A stretch of DNA of 63,996 nucleotides. Origin: an uncultured Bacteroidales bacterium (GTDB lineage: Bacteria; Bacteroidota; Bacteroidia; Bacteroidales; Marinilabiliaceae). The notes beneath the pieces were generated by a model. It was given only the letters and a program-made list of their open reading frames with translations, had not been told where the DNA came from and searched no databases. A program made the translations under genes and the position numbers. Positions 51,201 through 60,531 of the stretch are shown piece after piece (within the stretch, counting starts at the first letter, position 1; each line of letters begins with the position of its first letter). The stretch is from the NCBI GenBank assembly GCA_934699135.1, contig CAKUVM010000007.1:1-63996 (forward strand). Direction: 5' to 3'.

Positions 51201-52643
51201 GATATGCAAGACTCGCTCGTCCTCTCGCCGCGCAGTATGGATTTTCTCAACATCCGCTTCGCGGACAGCAGAGGAAAGCACGGCGTCTTTGGCGGAAGCA
51301 TAGCGCACAATATGTTCTCAGGCCTGCAACTGGGACTAGTCTTCGATGTTGACGACCTGCTGCTTCTCCAGACTGCGTCGAGCCAAAGCCCGTCATATTA
51401 CGGCACGGTCTACGGCACTGGCCGAATGAGGGTAACGGGTCCCACCAAGGCCGTCAGGATTGACATTGACGCCCGCACGGAGCGCGACTCCAAATTTGTG
51501 GTGGTCCCGTCGGCCAAGTCGGACGTGGGTAGCCATGACTACATCCTTTTCAAGAAACCCAATGAGGTGGTCTTGACCCAGACGGCGCAAATTGGCGCAG
51601 GAGTCTCGGCTGGGCTCAACCTTCAGATTACGCCCGACGCGGAGATGTCTGTCGTCATAAACCAACAGACCGGCAATGTACTAACCGGGCGAGGGTCCGG
51701 ACAAATTCAGGTCAATGTGGGCAGGGGCGGAGAGCTGACCATGTATGGAGATTACGAGATTGAGAGCGGAATGTACAACTTCTCATTCGAGAACGTAATA
51801 AACAAGCAGTTCGCCATCAACAAGGGCGGCCACATCACGTGGGACGGTGGGCCGTATGACGCGCTTGTCGACTTAGTGGCCACCTATAAGCTCAAGGCGT
51901 CACTCTACGATCTGGTGCAGGGCGGCGGCGAGGAGGCCAACGCCGACCTCAAACGTCGCGTGCCGGTAAATTGCAACATATTGCTCTCCAACAAACTGAC
52001 TAACCCCGACATCAAGTTCGACATCGAGATCCCGTCATCGCAAAATTTCAACCAATACGCCTTCGACCAGTATGTCAACACCCAGGAGGAGATGAACCGC
52101 CAGGTCTTCTCCCTGCTGATGGCCAATAAGTTCTACGCCGTCCAAGAGGCGGGAGGCCAAGGCAATCAGGGGTCGAGCTACCTGGGCACCACGGCTTCTG
52201 AGTTGCTCAGTAACCAGCTCAGCAGCCTCTTTAGCAAAAACGACCATAACATCGGCGTGGGTGTCAACTACCGCCCTGGCGATGAGGTGACAAATGAGGA
52301 GTATGAGGTCGCCCTGTCCACACAGGTGCTGGACAACAAGATCCTTCTTAGTGGGAACATCGGCTATGGCCGCGACGCCTCCGGCTCATCGTCATCCGAT
52401 GACGGCTCGCTCATTGGCGATTTCGACGTCGAGGTCAAGCTGAACAGGCAAGGCAACATAAGGGCCAAGGCCTACACCCACTCCAACAACGACGTCATCT
52501 ACGAGACGTCGCCGACAACCCAAGGCATAGGGGTCTCTTTTCAAGAAGATTTCAACACATTCCGAGAGCTGTTCCAAAAATATTGGCGCAAGATCTTCCG
52601 CAGGCGTCACGCCAAAAAGGCCGAGGCGCAGGCCGATGACTGA
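48255..52643 (+). CDS. tamB: TamB-like inter-membrane lipid transport/assembly protein
   Basis: 1462 residues from ATG 48255. One N-terminal membrane helix (KIVSALWAFLLAVMFLLLLAF), an AsmA-like beginning (VEVSRVCIAGPDSLPMISLRR), a very long beta-rich middle, and a C-terminal TamB (DUF490) domain with TVYGTGRMRVTGPTKAVRID, YEIESGMYNFSFENV and NIGVGVNYRPGDE. TamB spans the periplasm as a hydrophobic groove and works with BamA-family TamA or in phospholipid transport. No tamA here. The terminator hairpin straddles the stop codon. Divergent from tsaD, a frequent arrangement in Bacteroidales. Confidence 0.92.
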   Translation: MGYLRKIVSALWAFLLAVMFLLLLAFGLTQFPPVQRWAGRAIASAITSSTGLPATVGSLRFFPFSSVEVSRVCIAGPDSLPMISLRRVKADVSAASLVSGGLSLNVIDVDSLDVVVRQGPDGKLNLRALAGPDSVASEGAAPRVSVHALRAAECHVVYEAMGRQPLHLQDVSIALDDILFDEGRCGVSVSNVSFFLPSLSLKAALSGHLAVLGDTLSLRGASVSLGPGEARVDSVIVVADSAGVRHARVEIPSVRVGAGILSALAARPLPGFGMSLSARLDGSVVDVRRMRLSFAEASFITLSGLGQLERGAGGAGLSWAKLSVDGRTCPADIAAATGLGVDSPTRADFRPVAVGGSLLIDYTGGEASANVRLSSSPLTSEAYATAHTDDGWRTISFSSSLSADADLGRLTSGFVARVTGSLSAQGRVSGTDLRYVMLRGDVARAEVAGAAFTCVSFNGVADGNKANGLVRVNDPRHGRLMVVAERDGSGVSPYVSLAVQADSAKLGSLFPTVFTPNAWTSFRMRAESAGVDFRTSVSDVHMADFSLCNRQDTLVVDHLLASLGTDALGRRVLSVESDALSGYAMGNFDVKGLADELARQYAAALPLLVKPVAKSRHAQKAEFELSLYQARRLASMFLPSVCVSDTLEARGSIDSQTHTAWARLAIDTVRMASGTASGLEAAVASNEGVVGLGVRADAVSAPLVGDIKGFRVAAEAEADGLTADVAWFLADGKRQGGALNVDARFVQDNETGRPRALIGVDQSQLTMGGDVWTLDSCRFDARAGRLGVSHFLLSNADHSIRAQGGVSASPDDTLRLALSKIVLEKIVKADASSKFSLEGDLYADAEVSALLGDVRMSSMASIERLKVNGDMLEHMDVTTAWSPESDKLDIGLDIVTGGVPRAVATGYVDARGSAMDLRFDIDSLSTGFLNFYLDNCIDSWRGTTSGWLRLHGPLDDIALDSRLKMNDDNYFRVMQTNVTYHIDMQDSLVLSPRSMDFLNIRFADSRGKHGVFGGSIAHNMFSGLQLGLVFDVDDLLLLQTASSQSPSYYGTVYGTGRMRVTGPTKAVRIDIDARTERDSKFVVVPSAKSDVGSHDYILFKKPNEVVLTQTAQIGAGVSAGLNLQITPDAEMSVVINQQTGNVLTGRGSGQIQVNVGRGGELTMYGDYEIESGMYNFSFENVINKQFAINKGGHITWDGGPYDALVDLVATYKLKASLYDLVQGGGEEANADLKRRVPVNCNILLSNKLTNPDIKFDIEIPSSQNFNQYAFDQYVNTQEEMNRQVFSLLMANKFYAVQEAGGQGNQGSSYLGTTASELLSNQLSSLFSKNDHNIGVGVNYRPGDEVTNEEYEVALSTQVLDNKILLSGNIGYGRDASGSSSSDDGSLIGDFDVEVKLNRQGNIRAKAYTHSNNDVIYETSPTTQGIGVSFQEDFNTFRELFQKYWRKIFRRRHAKKAEAQADD

Positions 52644-52660
52644 ACCTTGCGGCCTCTTTT
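52623..52660 (+). terminator. Terminator of tamB
   Basis: The stem GAGGCGCAGG (52623-52632) pairs with CCTTGCGGCCTC (52645-52656), with small bulges, followed by TTTTTG. The stem starts inside the last codons of tamB. Confidence 0.6.
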
Positions 52661-52705
52661 TGCGTAAACTGAAACTGTGTGACAAATAAATCTATCCGTT
52701 TCAAG

Positions 52706-53551
52706 ATGAAGAAGATAATCCTGGCTCTGACGCTGCTGCTCGCCAGCGTCGCCATCGGGGCGCAAAATTGCACCCCTACGCCAGCCGACTACGAGAACTT
52801 TATGAAGTCTAAGACGCTCGTGGTGCTGGATGACAATATGTTCAGCGACTTCAATATGGCCATCAACGCCGATATGGAGGCCAATTGGCACCTCACCGAG
52901 GTGGGCTACATCTCGCGCCGTGAGTTCGAGGAGAAACGTAAAGACCCCACGCTCTCATTTCTGCTCACCACCACGGTCACCTACCCAGAGGACAAGCTAA
53001 AGGATAAGTACGTCTACCTCAGCCTCCTGATGGGCAAGCCTAAGGTGAAGCTTAAAGACATGCCGGACCTTATCTCCGTGCCGCTGGCCTACCTCTCCGC
53101 CACCGACCAGGCGTGGGTCTATAAGATGCCGGCTTTCATCAGGTTCATTGTCAATCATGTCGAGGCCATGAGGGCCAACCCCAAGCTCATAAGCGAGACG
53201 CCGCTGCTCATGTATAACAAAAACAGCCAGTCTTTGGCGTCAAAGACGCTCTACCTCGTCAAGAGTGACTTGGAGCCGAGCATACGCACCGATGGAGCCA
53301 TCCGTAAGGTCTATCCCTACAATTTCCGCCTGGTCAATGAGAGCGAGGTGCGCGAGGCTCTGGAAGAAAGGCGCAAAGACGTGGTGATCCTTCACAAGGT
53401 GGGCCCGGAGAAAAACCGTAAGACGCGGTGCTACAAGATGCTCATGGGGGCGGATGATGCTCAGGTCTATTATTTTGACTATCACATGATCTCCGCCAAG
53501 CAGCCCGATGCTCTCTTGGAGAAAGATTTGAAGAAGATAGGTAAGAAATAA
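52706..53551 (+). CDS. Exported protein of unknown function
   Basis: 281 residues from ATG 52706 (MKKIILALTLLLASVAIGAQ is a signal peptide cut after GAQ). The mature protein looks internally duplicated: FNMAINADMEANWHLTEVGYI and later YPYNFRLVNESEVREAL share a small alpha/beta pattern in which a strand is followed by a helix and a second strand, resembling GNA1162-like domains; this is a weak inference. Probably periplasmic. A terminator follows at 53584. Confidence 0.65.
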   Translation: MKKIILALTLLLASVAIGAQNCTPTPADYENFMKSKTLVVLDDNMFSDFNMAINADMEANWHLTEVGYISRREFEEKRKDPTLSFLLTTTVTYPEDKLKDKYVYLSLLMGKPKVKLKDMPDLISVPLAYLSATDQAWVYKMPAFIRFIVNHVEAMRANPKLISETPLLMYNKNSQSLASKTLYLVKSDLEPSIRTDGAIRKVYPYNFRLVNESEVREALEERRKDVVILHKVGPEKNRKTRCYKMLMGADDAQVYYFDYHMISAKQPDALLEKDLKKIGKK

Positions 53552-53583
53552 GTCGCCTCCTCGCGCCACAAAGCAAGGCGGTC

Positions 53584-53624
53584 GCCCATGGGTTTGCAGT
53601 CCCGTGGGCGGCCTCCTTCTTTTT
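53584..53624 (+). terminator. Terminator of the exported-protein gene
   Basis: A 9-base stem (53584-53592 with 53601-53609, one G-T pair) is followed by GGCCTCCTTCTTTTT. It lies before the convergent AlbA_2 gene, whose stop is at 53641. Confidence 0.65.
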
Positions 53625-53640
53625 GCTGTGGTGGGTAGGT

Positions 53641-56600
53641 CTAGCTTGCCTGTTGTTTTTTCAGCTCCATCACGCTCTTCTTCTCGTTCTCGTCCATGGG
53701 CCGTGTGGTCGATCCCACGCGGCGGTAACAGACCTCGTCCACGTTCATCACCTCTGTTGGGGTGGGGGTCACCTCCACCACGAATATTATGCGCCCGCCG
53801 TGGCTCTCGAAGTGAGTGTCGGCATATAGGCTTGCCGTGTTGGGCATGTGCTTGCGCATCATGTCGGTGAAAAAGTTGCTCATCAGGTCGCGGCTCTTCT
53901 GCTCGTCAAAACGCTCGGTGCCTGCCAGCTCGCGGAAGTCGGAGTCTAGTCCCACGGCCATGCCGGAGTCGTTCACGCCTACAAGCAGGCGGCCGCCCTT
54001 GGTGTTCATCATGCCGCATATCACGGTCAGCAGTTTCAGCGTCTGCCGTTGCTTGTCGGGGCGCATGTTGCTGTCGGGCGGGAACACCATACTCTCCTTA
54101 AATTCTTGCGTTGGACCTTCTTCGCCCATATGCTCGCGTTCGCTCTCGTCGTGCGCCTCAATGTCCAGCAGCTCGTTTATCTTGTTCCTTATCTCTCGCC
54201 GAGCCGCCGTCAGGTGGTAGCCCTCTGCCAGGTTGAACGCCAACGTCAGGCGCGCCACGCTGCCTGTCAGCGTCTCTTTGCGCTGCTCTGCCACTTCCAG
54301 AAGCTGGGCTTCGCTGCCACTCCGCTCTAGCCTCGACAGGCAGAAGAGGCGCGTGGCCTGGTCTTGCATGTCGGGGTAGCCCTCCAGCATCTTCGCGCTG
54401 CGGCTGAAGTGCTTGTCAAAATCATCGGGGTCTATCCATTGGTTGCGGGCATACTCGTCCATCATATATATGAGGGCCATGCGCTCGTGATATTCATCGG
54501 CCTTGGCTCCGTCGCCAATGGCAATGGCCAGGAGCCGCGCCACGGCCAATAGGTTGAAGGTTTGAGCCCTGTTGTCGGTCAGCGTGCTCTGCCGGTCCAC
54601 AATGTTCATCAGTTCGCTCACCTCGCTGCGGGCCATCTCGGCTTGCTTCTGATCCTGGGCGTAACCCTCATCCTCATCGTCATTCTCCTCGGGGGTTCCT
54701 TCAAAGGTTTTCCCGTCAGAGTAGGCCATAAGTATGTTGTGGAAGCACTGCCTGTCGCTCAGCGTCTCGCCTGTCTCGTCAAACTCAATGAATTCGGCGT
54801 CCACCTTGCCGTTGGCATACACGGCCGTCGGCTCCACCCACACAATGTCGCCGCTCTTGAGCATGGGCGTGTTGTCGTCAGTAGGCACTTTCAGAGAATA
54901 TCCTTTCTCGCTTATGAGCAGGTTGCCCCTGCTTGAGGAGATGGTCATGCGGCACAGCAGCGGCTCACCTGTCTGGGCGTAGTGGCTCACGAAGTCTTCC
55001 ACAAAGTCCACAAGCTTAAATCGGCACGTCCCGTCGCCGAGAACTTTCTTCACCACCGCGCGCAGCAGTAGCGGCTTGCCAGAGTCGTCCATAAAGTCGC
55101 TCACGTGGGCCGAGAGCACATTGTAGCGTACAATGTCTCGCGGAGACAGCAAGCCCTTCCCCGTTATGTGGTCATCAACCACCACGCAGTGGAAAATTGG
55201 GTTGCGCCCCTCGTCCACGGTGCCGTTGCTGCCCGTCACCATAATCATCACTTCGTCCCCCTCTTCAGCCTGTAGCTTCACCTTGTGTCCCAGTGGCGGA
55301 GTCTGCCTTTTGGCACCGTCGCGTTCGTCCATGAGGCTGTCTTCCACGTTGCGCCACATCAGGCGCAGTTCTTGAGTGTCCGCGCAGTCCCCTTTCACCT
55401 CGCGCACGGAGTCGCGGTCCGGCAGTCTCACCTCAATGTTCCTCCACCCCGGAATGCCGTCGGGCAAGACGTTGCGCAGGTGGCTGCCACCAATGCGGGG
55501 GGATATGGTCACGTTGTTGCCGTTCACGCTCACTGTCGCGTTGCGCCCCACGTGCGTCAGCGTGCCATCCATAAGCTGTGGCGTGGGGGCTTGCGATGCC
55601 TTGAAACTTATCACGTCGGCGCTGCTCTTCATATCGTTCCATCCAAACGGCAGCTGGCTCGGCGCGTTGCCAAACAGGTAGCCGTAGGCTTTGCTGTTGA
55701 GCGTCGCGCTCAAGTTGGTGTGGAAGAGAGACGCGTAGCGGCATAGGCGAGACATCAGCACGTAGCGGTTCACGCCTCTGTCTCCTTCGTCAGTCAGCAG
55801 CAACGTCATAGCCAGGGCGCGCGTCATGTCAGACACCACGGCCTTGTTCTCGCCCAAGCTGATGTTCATTACGCGGTCCGCCTCTTCGGCTCGCTGGTCA
55901 ATGAATGCCATCAAGGCTTTCACCAGTGCGCCGCGCAGCGGCTCTTGCCGCCAGTCCGTCAGGCTGCGGCTGCTCAGGGTGCCAAAGAGCAGACGTGTGT
56001 TCTTCACCATCAGGTCTCTGTCTATCTGCATGGCGCACGTCAGCACCCCCAGGCGATGAGCCGCCTCATACACGTAGCCAGTCCGCTCCAGGCTTGACCG
56101 TATGTCCGATGCGTAGTCGTCTATAGTCTTGTCTTTTATCTTGTTTATGGCCGATGTGAACTCATCGGCGCGGCCAATGCAACTCGCAATCTGTAGCCGG
56201 AGCTTCATCATGTCCTCGCCCTGGCCCGTCACGAGGCCACTTCGCTCCAAAATCTCTATGCCCATGCGTCTCAGCGCGTTGAGCAGGCATATCCTGTGCG
56301 ATGTCTCTTTCCTCGTGTCCAGCCGTGTGGAGAGCCACTCGCCCATATGATCCTCCACCACTCTGACGGCCTCAGGTAGCCATTCCCCCGATTGAGATTC
56401 CAGCTCTTGGCGGGCGTCATAAAATGCCGGGTCGCGCCTGAAAACGCGTGTTGTCATGCGGATTATGGCGGGAGAAATCTCTTGCGCCTCGCCCATGGCT
56501 TTCAGAGCCTGGGGGCTGATGGTTGTCGTAACAATGGGTTCTGACGTTTTTTTTGTCTCTTCGGCCTCCTCCACATTCACTTTAATGCCGTCTATCGATG

Positions 56601-56994
56601 TCACGCGGCATAAGAGAGTCTGCCTCTCGCCATATTTCTTTCCTTTAGAGTTGACAAAGTGAAATCTAAACCCTTCGGGGCCAAAGGCGTCATATTGCCC
56701 GCTGCGCTCCATGCTGCGCTTCACGTTTAGGCTATACGTCTCGCCCACTTTATATCTCGAAGCAATGAGCGGCACCAGGTCTTGTGTGAGAGACTGCGTC
56801 CCGTCCGGATTCGTTTTCAGCATGCACGTCACGGTGCTTGGCGTCTCTTGCGTTTTTTGGAAGTCGAAGAGCTTGACTTTATGTTCTTGCCCCTCATAAT
56901 CCACCACATAATACCAATTTTTGAAGTCCTTTTTCAGCTCTTTTACCTTCAGCTCTTGTTTTGCGCCAATGGTTGGCGATGATGTCTTTGCCAT
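53641..56994 (-). CDS. 1117-residue protein with C-terminal Schlafen/AlbA_2-like domain
   Basis: No close function is recognised. The C-terminal ~150 residues from 964 on (EFKESMVFPPDS, NTKGGRLLVGVNDSGMAVGL, YADTHFESHGGRIIFVVEV, YRRVGSTTRPM) match the AlbA_2/Schlafen nucleic-acid-binding domain. Residues ~36-150 and ~570-760 contain beta-rich segments that could be OB/S1-like (VKLFDFQKTQETPSTVTC; LRAVVKKVLGDGTCRFKLVDFV). The middle is helical, repeat-like. No Walker or nuclease motif is clear. An RNA- or tRNA-related role is possible by analogy with Schlafen proteins. Monocistronic, divergent from tilS. Confidence 0.6.
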   Translation of the reverse strand: MAKTSSPTIGAKQELKVKELKKDFKNWYYVVDYEGQEHKVKLFDFQKTQETPSTVTCMLKTNPDGTQSLTQDLVPLIASRYKVGETYSLNVKRSMERSGQYDAFGPEGFRFHFVNSKGKKYGERQTLLCRVTSIDGIKVNVEEAEETKKTSEPIVTTTISPQALKAMGEAQEISPAIIRMTTRVFRRDPAFYDARQELESQSGEWLPEAVRVVEDHMGEWLSTRLDTRKETSHRICLLNALRRMGIEILERSGLVTGQGEDMMKLRLQIASCIGRADEFTSAINKIKDKTIDDYASDIRSSLERTGYVYEAAHRLGVLTCAMQIDRDLMVKNTRLLFGTLSSRSLTDWRQEPLRGALVKALMAFIDQRAEEADRVMNISLGENKAVVSDMTRALAMTLLLTDEGDRGVNRYVLMSRLCRYASLFHTNLSATLNSKAYGYLFGNAPSQLPFGWNDMKSSADVISFKASQAPTPQLMDGTLTHVGRNATVSVNGNNVTISPRIGGSHLRNVLPDGIPGWRNIEVRLPDRDSVREVKGDCADTQELRLMWRNVEDSLMDERDGAKRQTPPLGHKVKLQAEEGDEVMIMVTGSNGTVDEGRNPIFHCVVVDDHITGKGLLSPRDIVRYNVLSAHVSDFMDDSGKPLLLRAVVKKVLGDGTCRFKLVDFVEDFVSHYAQTGEPLLCRMTISSSRGNLLISEKGYSLKVPTDDNTPMLKSGDIVWVEPTAVYANGKVDAEFIEFDETGETLSDRQCFHNILMAYSDGKTFEGTPEENDDEDEGYAQDQKQAEMARSEVSELMNIVDRQSTLTDNRAQTFNLLAVARLLAIAIGDGAKADEYHERMALIYMMDEYARNQWIDPDDFDKHFSRSAKMLEGYPDMQDQATRLFCLSRLERSGSEAQLLEVAEQRKETLTGSVARLTLAFNLAEGYHLTAARREIRNKINELLDIEAHDESEREHMGEEGPTQEFKESMVFPPDSNMRPDKQRQTLKLLTVICGMMNTKGGRLLVGVNDSGMAVGLDSDFRELAGTERFDEQKSRDLMSNFFTDMMRKHMPNTASLYADTHFESHGGRIIFVVEVTPTPTEVMNVDEVCYRRVGSTTRPMDENEKKSVMELKKQQAS

Positions 56995-57192
56995 CTTTAG
57001 TGAGTTTGGGAATTTGTTTTGTCAATTACGTTTCGTCTGGCGCGGGGGCGTTCCCGTCCGTGTCAGACATCAGTCGAAATGAGTTTGAAGTTACGCCTTT
57101 TTTGCAAATTTTGCAAAGCCGTCATCGAGGAGGCAGCGGCGGGCGAGGCCTACGAGGTTTCGTTTAAGGATTTTTGTTATCTTAGCGTAGCG

Positions 57193-58500
57193 ATGGACAT
57201 ATCTCGGATCATAGACAGGTCTCGCCCCGTGCTCGTGGCGGTCAGTGGTGGCGCCGACAGCGTGGCGTTGCTCCATCGCCTTGTGACGGAGGGTTTCCGC
57301 TGCGTGGCGGCGCATTGCAATTTCCATTTGCGCGGCCAGGCGTCAGATTCTGACGAGGCTCATGTCCGCTCCCTTTGTGGCAGGTTGGCTGTTGAGCTGA
57401 TTGTCAATCATTTTGACACGCGCGCCTATGCCCGTTCGCGCCATATCTCCATCGAGATGGCCGCGCGAGACCTGCGCTACGAGTGGTTTTATAAGCTCTT
57501 GGACGAGCGCGGGATTCCCTGCGTGGCCGTGGCGCATCATGCCGACGATGCCGCCGAGACCTTCCTGCTCAACCTGACCCGCGGCACCGGGCTGCGCGGC
57601 CTCACGGGGATGAAGCCCGTGCAGGGGCGCGTGGCGCGTCCATTGCTCGATGTGTCCCGTGCCGACATTGAGCTCTATTGCCGCGCCCACGGGCTTGATT
57701 TTGTCACCGACTCGTCTAATGCGTCAGACGATTTCTCCCGAAACAAAATTCGCCATCACGTCATGCCGGTCCTCAAGTCCATTAATCCATCTTTCCTCTC
57801 CACCATGGGTGCCAATACAGCCCACTTGGCTGGGGTGCTTGCCGTCTTCGAGGCCGAGGCATCGCGTTTCGAGGCCGAGGCCGTCAGGCGCGAGGGGGGC
57901 GTTGTCTCCATTTCGGCTAGTGCGTTGCGCGCGGCCCCGAGTGCCGAGCCTTTCCTCCATTGGCTTCTCGCGCCCATGGGGTTTTCTCCACGCTCCATCG
58001 TCAGCATGGCGCGGTGTGTCGAGGGGGGGCGTAGTGGCCGCGTCTTCTACGCCGCGGGGCGTCGTGCTGTGGTGGACCGTCGGCAGGTCATTGTTTCTCC
58101 CGTTGAAGATGGCCTTGCGCCTTCTCAGTTTGAGTTGCATAGTTTTGACTGTGAGGTTTTTGAACCCGCTCACGTTCGTTTGTCCCTCGTGCGAGTTGAC
58201 GAGGGTTTTCGCCTCTCGCGGTCTCCTCTCACAATGCATATCGATGCGTCAAAGCTCTCTTTCCCACTTGAGGTGCGGCACTGGCGGCGGGGCGACTCTT
58301 TCGTCCCACTTGGCATGAGGGGGCGAAAAAAGTTGTCTGACTTTTTTGTCGACTGCAAGATGAGCTTGCCGGAGAAGGAGGCCGCGTGGGTAGTCGTCTC
58401 CGCTGGCCAAATCGTCTGCATCCTTGGCCGCAGGCTAGATGACAGGTTCAAGCTCACGCCAGGTTGTCACTGCGTGGCGCAGCTTGAGCTGTTGGGTTAG
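57193..58500 (+). CDS. tilS: tRNA(Ile)-lysidine synthase
   Basis: 435 residues from ATG 57193 (MDISRIIDRSRPVLVAVSGG). The PP-loop SGGADSVALLHRL, HCNFHLRG, the HHADDAAETFLLNLTRGTG block and RNKIRHHVMP are conserved; the C-terminal domain with WRRGDSFVPLGMRGRKKLSDFF closes it. It makes lysidine-34 in tRNA-Ile(CAU). The longer frame to 57019 is not family-like. A TATCTTAG box ends 7 bases before the ATG, so the mRNA may be nearly leaderless. Confidence 0.95.
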   Translation: MDISRIIDRSRPVLVAVSGGADSVALLHRLVTEGFRCVAAHCNFHLRGQASDSDEAHVRSLCGRLAVELIVNHFDTRAYARSRHISIEMAARDLRYEWFYKLLDERGIPCVAVAHHADDAAETFLLNLTRGTGLRGLTGMKPVQGRVARPLLDVSRADIELYCRAHGLDFVTDSSNASDDFSRNKIRHHVMPVLKSINPSFLSTMGANTAHLAGVLAVFEAEASRFEAEAVRREGGVVSISASALRAAPSAEPFLHWLLAPMGFSPRSIVSMARCVEGGRSGRVFYAAGRRAVVDRRQVIVSPVEDGLAPSQFELHSFDCEVFEPAHVRLSLVRVDEGFRLSRSPLTMHIDASKLSFPLEVRHWRRGDSFVPLGMRGRKKLSDFFVDCKMSLPEKEAAWVVVSAGQIVCILGRRLDDRFKLTPGCHCVAQLELLG

Positions 58501-58538
58501 CCGGGGGCAGTTCCTAGAAGAGTTAAATTTATTGTCCC

Positions 58539-59213
58539 ATGAATAAGAGGTTAAGAAACAACATAATAGCGGCTTTGGCCCCACAGGCCAAGCTCCGTAA
58601 GGAGGTGGAGCTGGCAGTCTCCGCCGATTTTGAGACTTTGTGCTACGTCCTTGAGGGCTTGGCCGTAGAGTACCGTGAGCTCCTTGATTCCGATGTCGTT
58701 GTCAAGTTTGAGCGCCGGGCGCAACATGTGGCCATCTTCACGCTCGATGCCGACGTGCTCGTCTTCGCCCAGTTGACAGATGTCTTCCAATTCGATCGCG
58801 ACCACGAGGCCCGCGCCACGGAATATGTCAAGGCCAACGCTTCGCGCTCTTTCGTCGGTATGGTCAACGTCTACAATTTCTTGGCAGACTCTTTCAAATA
58901 TGACCGCGACGAAGACGGCGGCTACCTCGTGGCCCGCGTCTTTATCAACGCCGAGTCCGCGTTCTTCGTCGAGGGCAAGAGGCAGAGGGGCATGGGCGTG
59001 GCCCAATATGGGGAGCGCACCCTCAATGCCGAGAACTGGAGGAAAGTGGTCGAGACCGCGTTCAAATATGCGGTGGAGGAGAACCCGCTCGTCCCGCCCT
59101 ACGAGATGGTCATGCAGACCGACATGGCCACACTCAAGCAATACATCCTCACCTCCAAGACCAAGACAGCGAAGAGGATGGGCTTCGGCTTCAGGGCCGA
59201 CGATGTCAAGTAG
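58539..59213 (+). CDS. Conserved-looking protein of unknown function
   Basis: 224 residues, soluble, no signal peptide. The start MNKRLRNNIIAALAPQAKLRKEVELAV is helical and basic; the rest alternates strands and helices (VVVKFERRAQHVAIFTLDADVLVFAQLTDVF; VARVFINAESAFFVEGKRQRG). C-ending codon bias and a clean position between tilS and pepT argue for a real gene. I do not recognise the family. Confidence 0.7.
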   Translation: MNKRLRNNIIAALAPQAKLRKEVELAVSADFETLCYVLEGLAVEYRELLDSDVVVKFERRAQHVAIFTLDADVLVFAQLTDVFQFDRDHEARATEYVKANASRSFVGMVNVYNFLADSFKYDRDEDGGYLVARVFINAESAFFVEGKRQRGMGVAQYGERTLNAENWRKVVETAFKYAVEENPLVPPYEMVMQTDMATLKQYILTSKTKTAKRMGFGFRADDVK

Positions 59214-59276
59214 CCACGGACCATAAGTCAGCAACGCAAAACCACAAACAACCTTTCAGAATACTCTCACACAGAG

Positions 59277-60497
59277 ATGGATGTCGTAGAACGCTTCTTG
59301 ACCTACGCCAAGGTCAACACCCAGAGCGACGAGACCACCGGCATTGTGCCGTCGACACTCTCGCAGCTCGATTTCGCCAACAGACTTGCGGCTGATCTCC
59401 GCCAGATTGGAATGTCCGATGTCGATGTCAGCCAATATGGCTATGTCACGGCCACACTCCCAGCCAACACCACTAAGCCCGTGCCCGTCGTCGGCTTCAT
59501 CGCGCACATGGACACGAGCCCAGACTTCTCCGCCAAGCACGTAAACCCGCGCATTGTCACTTCCTACGATGGTGCGGACATCGTCCTCAACAGCGAGCTA
59601 GGTGTCACGCTCTCGCCGTCCGAATTCCCGGAGCTGCTCAGCTATAAGGGTCAAGACATCATCGTCACCGATGGCACCACGCTCCTCGGGGCTGACGACA
59701 AGGCCGGCGTGGCCGCCATCTTTGCCGCCATGGAGGCCCTCATCGCCAACCCGTCGCGCCCGCACGGCAAAATACGCGTCTGCTTCACGCCCGATGAGGA
59801 GATTGGCCAGGGGGCTGATCATTTCGATGTCAAGGCCTTCGGCGCCAACTTCGCCTACACTGTCGATGGCGGCGCCATAGGCGAACTAGAATATGAGACG
59901 TTCAACGCCGCCGAGGCCACCGTGGTCATCAACGGGCGCAACGTCCACCCTGGCTACGCCTACCACAAAATGCGCAATTCTATGAGGATTGCCAGCCAGT
60001 TCATCGTCATGCTCCCAAGCTTCCAGACCCCGGAGCATACCAATGGATACGACGGCTTCTTCCACCTCACGCTCATGGAGGGCTGCGTAGAGAAGACGAC
60101 GCTCAAATACATAATCCGAGACTTCCGTCGCGATCGTTTCGAGGATCGGAAGAAGGAGATGCTCCACCTCACGAACAAGTTCAACGCCGAGTTTGGCGAG
60201 GGGACCGTCGTCACCACCATCCGAGACCAATATTACAATATGCGCGAGAAGATTGAGCCCGTCATGTATGTAGTCGATCACGCGCGCCGCGCCATGGCCG
60301 ATTGCGGTGTCGAATGCAAGGTTGTGCCTGTCCGAGGTGGCACCGACGGCTCAAGGCTCTCTTTCATGGGTCTGCCCACGCCCAACATTTTCGCCGGGGG
60401 CGAGAACTTCCACGGCAAATACGAGTACCTCCCCATCCCAAGCCTCCGCAAGGCCGCCGAGGTCGTGGCCCGTCTGGCCGAGGTTGTGGCGCTCTAG
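59277..60497 (+). CDS. pepT: Peptidase T (tripeptidase)
   Basis: A 406-residue M20 zinc exopeptidase. Metal-site motifs: GFIAHMDTSPD, TLLGADDKAGVAAI, CFTPDEEIGQGADHFD, FAYTVDGG and the late NIFAGGENFHGKYE. The dimer lid domain is present between them. It removes the N-terminal residue from tripeptides. No terminator-like T-tract follows; inverted repeats occupy the downstream gap. Confidence 0.95.
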   Translation: MDVVERFLTYAKVNTQSDETTGIVPSTLSQLDFANRLAADLRQIGMSDVDVSQYGYVTATLPANTTKPVPVVGFIAHMDTSPDFSAKHVNPRIVTSYDGADIVLNSELGVTLSPSEFPELLSYKGQDIIVTDGTTLLGADDKAGVAAIFAAMEALIANPSRPHGKIRVCFTPDEEIGQGADHFDVKAFGANFAYTVDGGAIGELEYETFNAAEATVVINGRNVHPGYAYHKMRNSMRIASQFIVMLPSFQTPEHTNGYDGFFHLTLMEGCVEKTTLKYIIRDFRRDRFEDRKKEMLHLTNKFNAEFGEGTVVTTIRDQYYNMREKIEPVMYVVDHARRAMADCGVECKVVPVRGGTDGSRLSFMGLPTPNIFAGGENFHGKYEYLPIPSLRKAAEVVARLAEVVAL

Positions 60498-60531
60498 TAA
60501 CGCCCCATTCATAACAAGGCGCCATTGAGTG

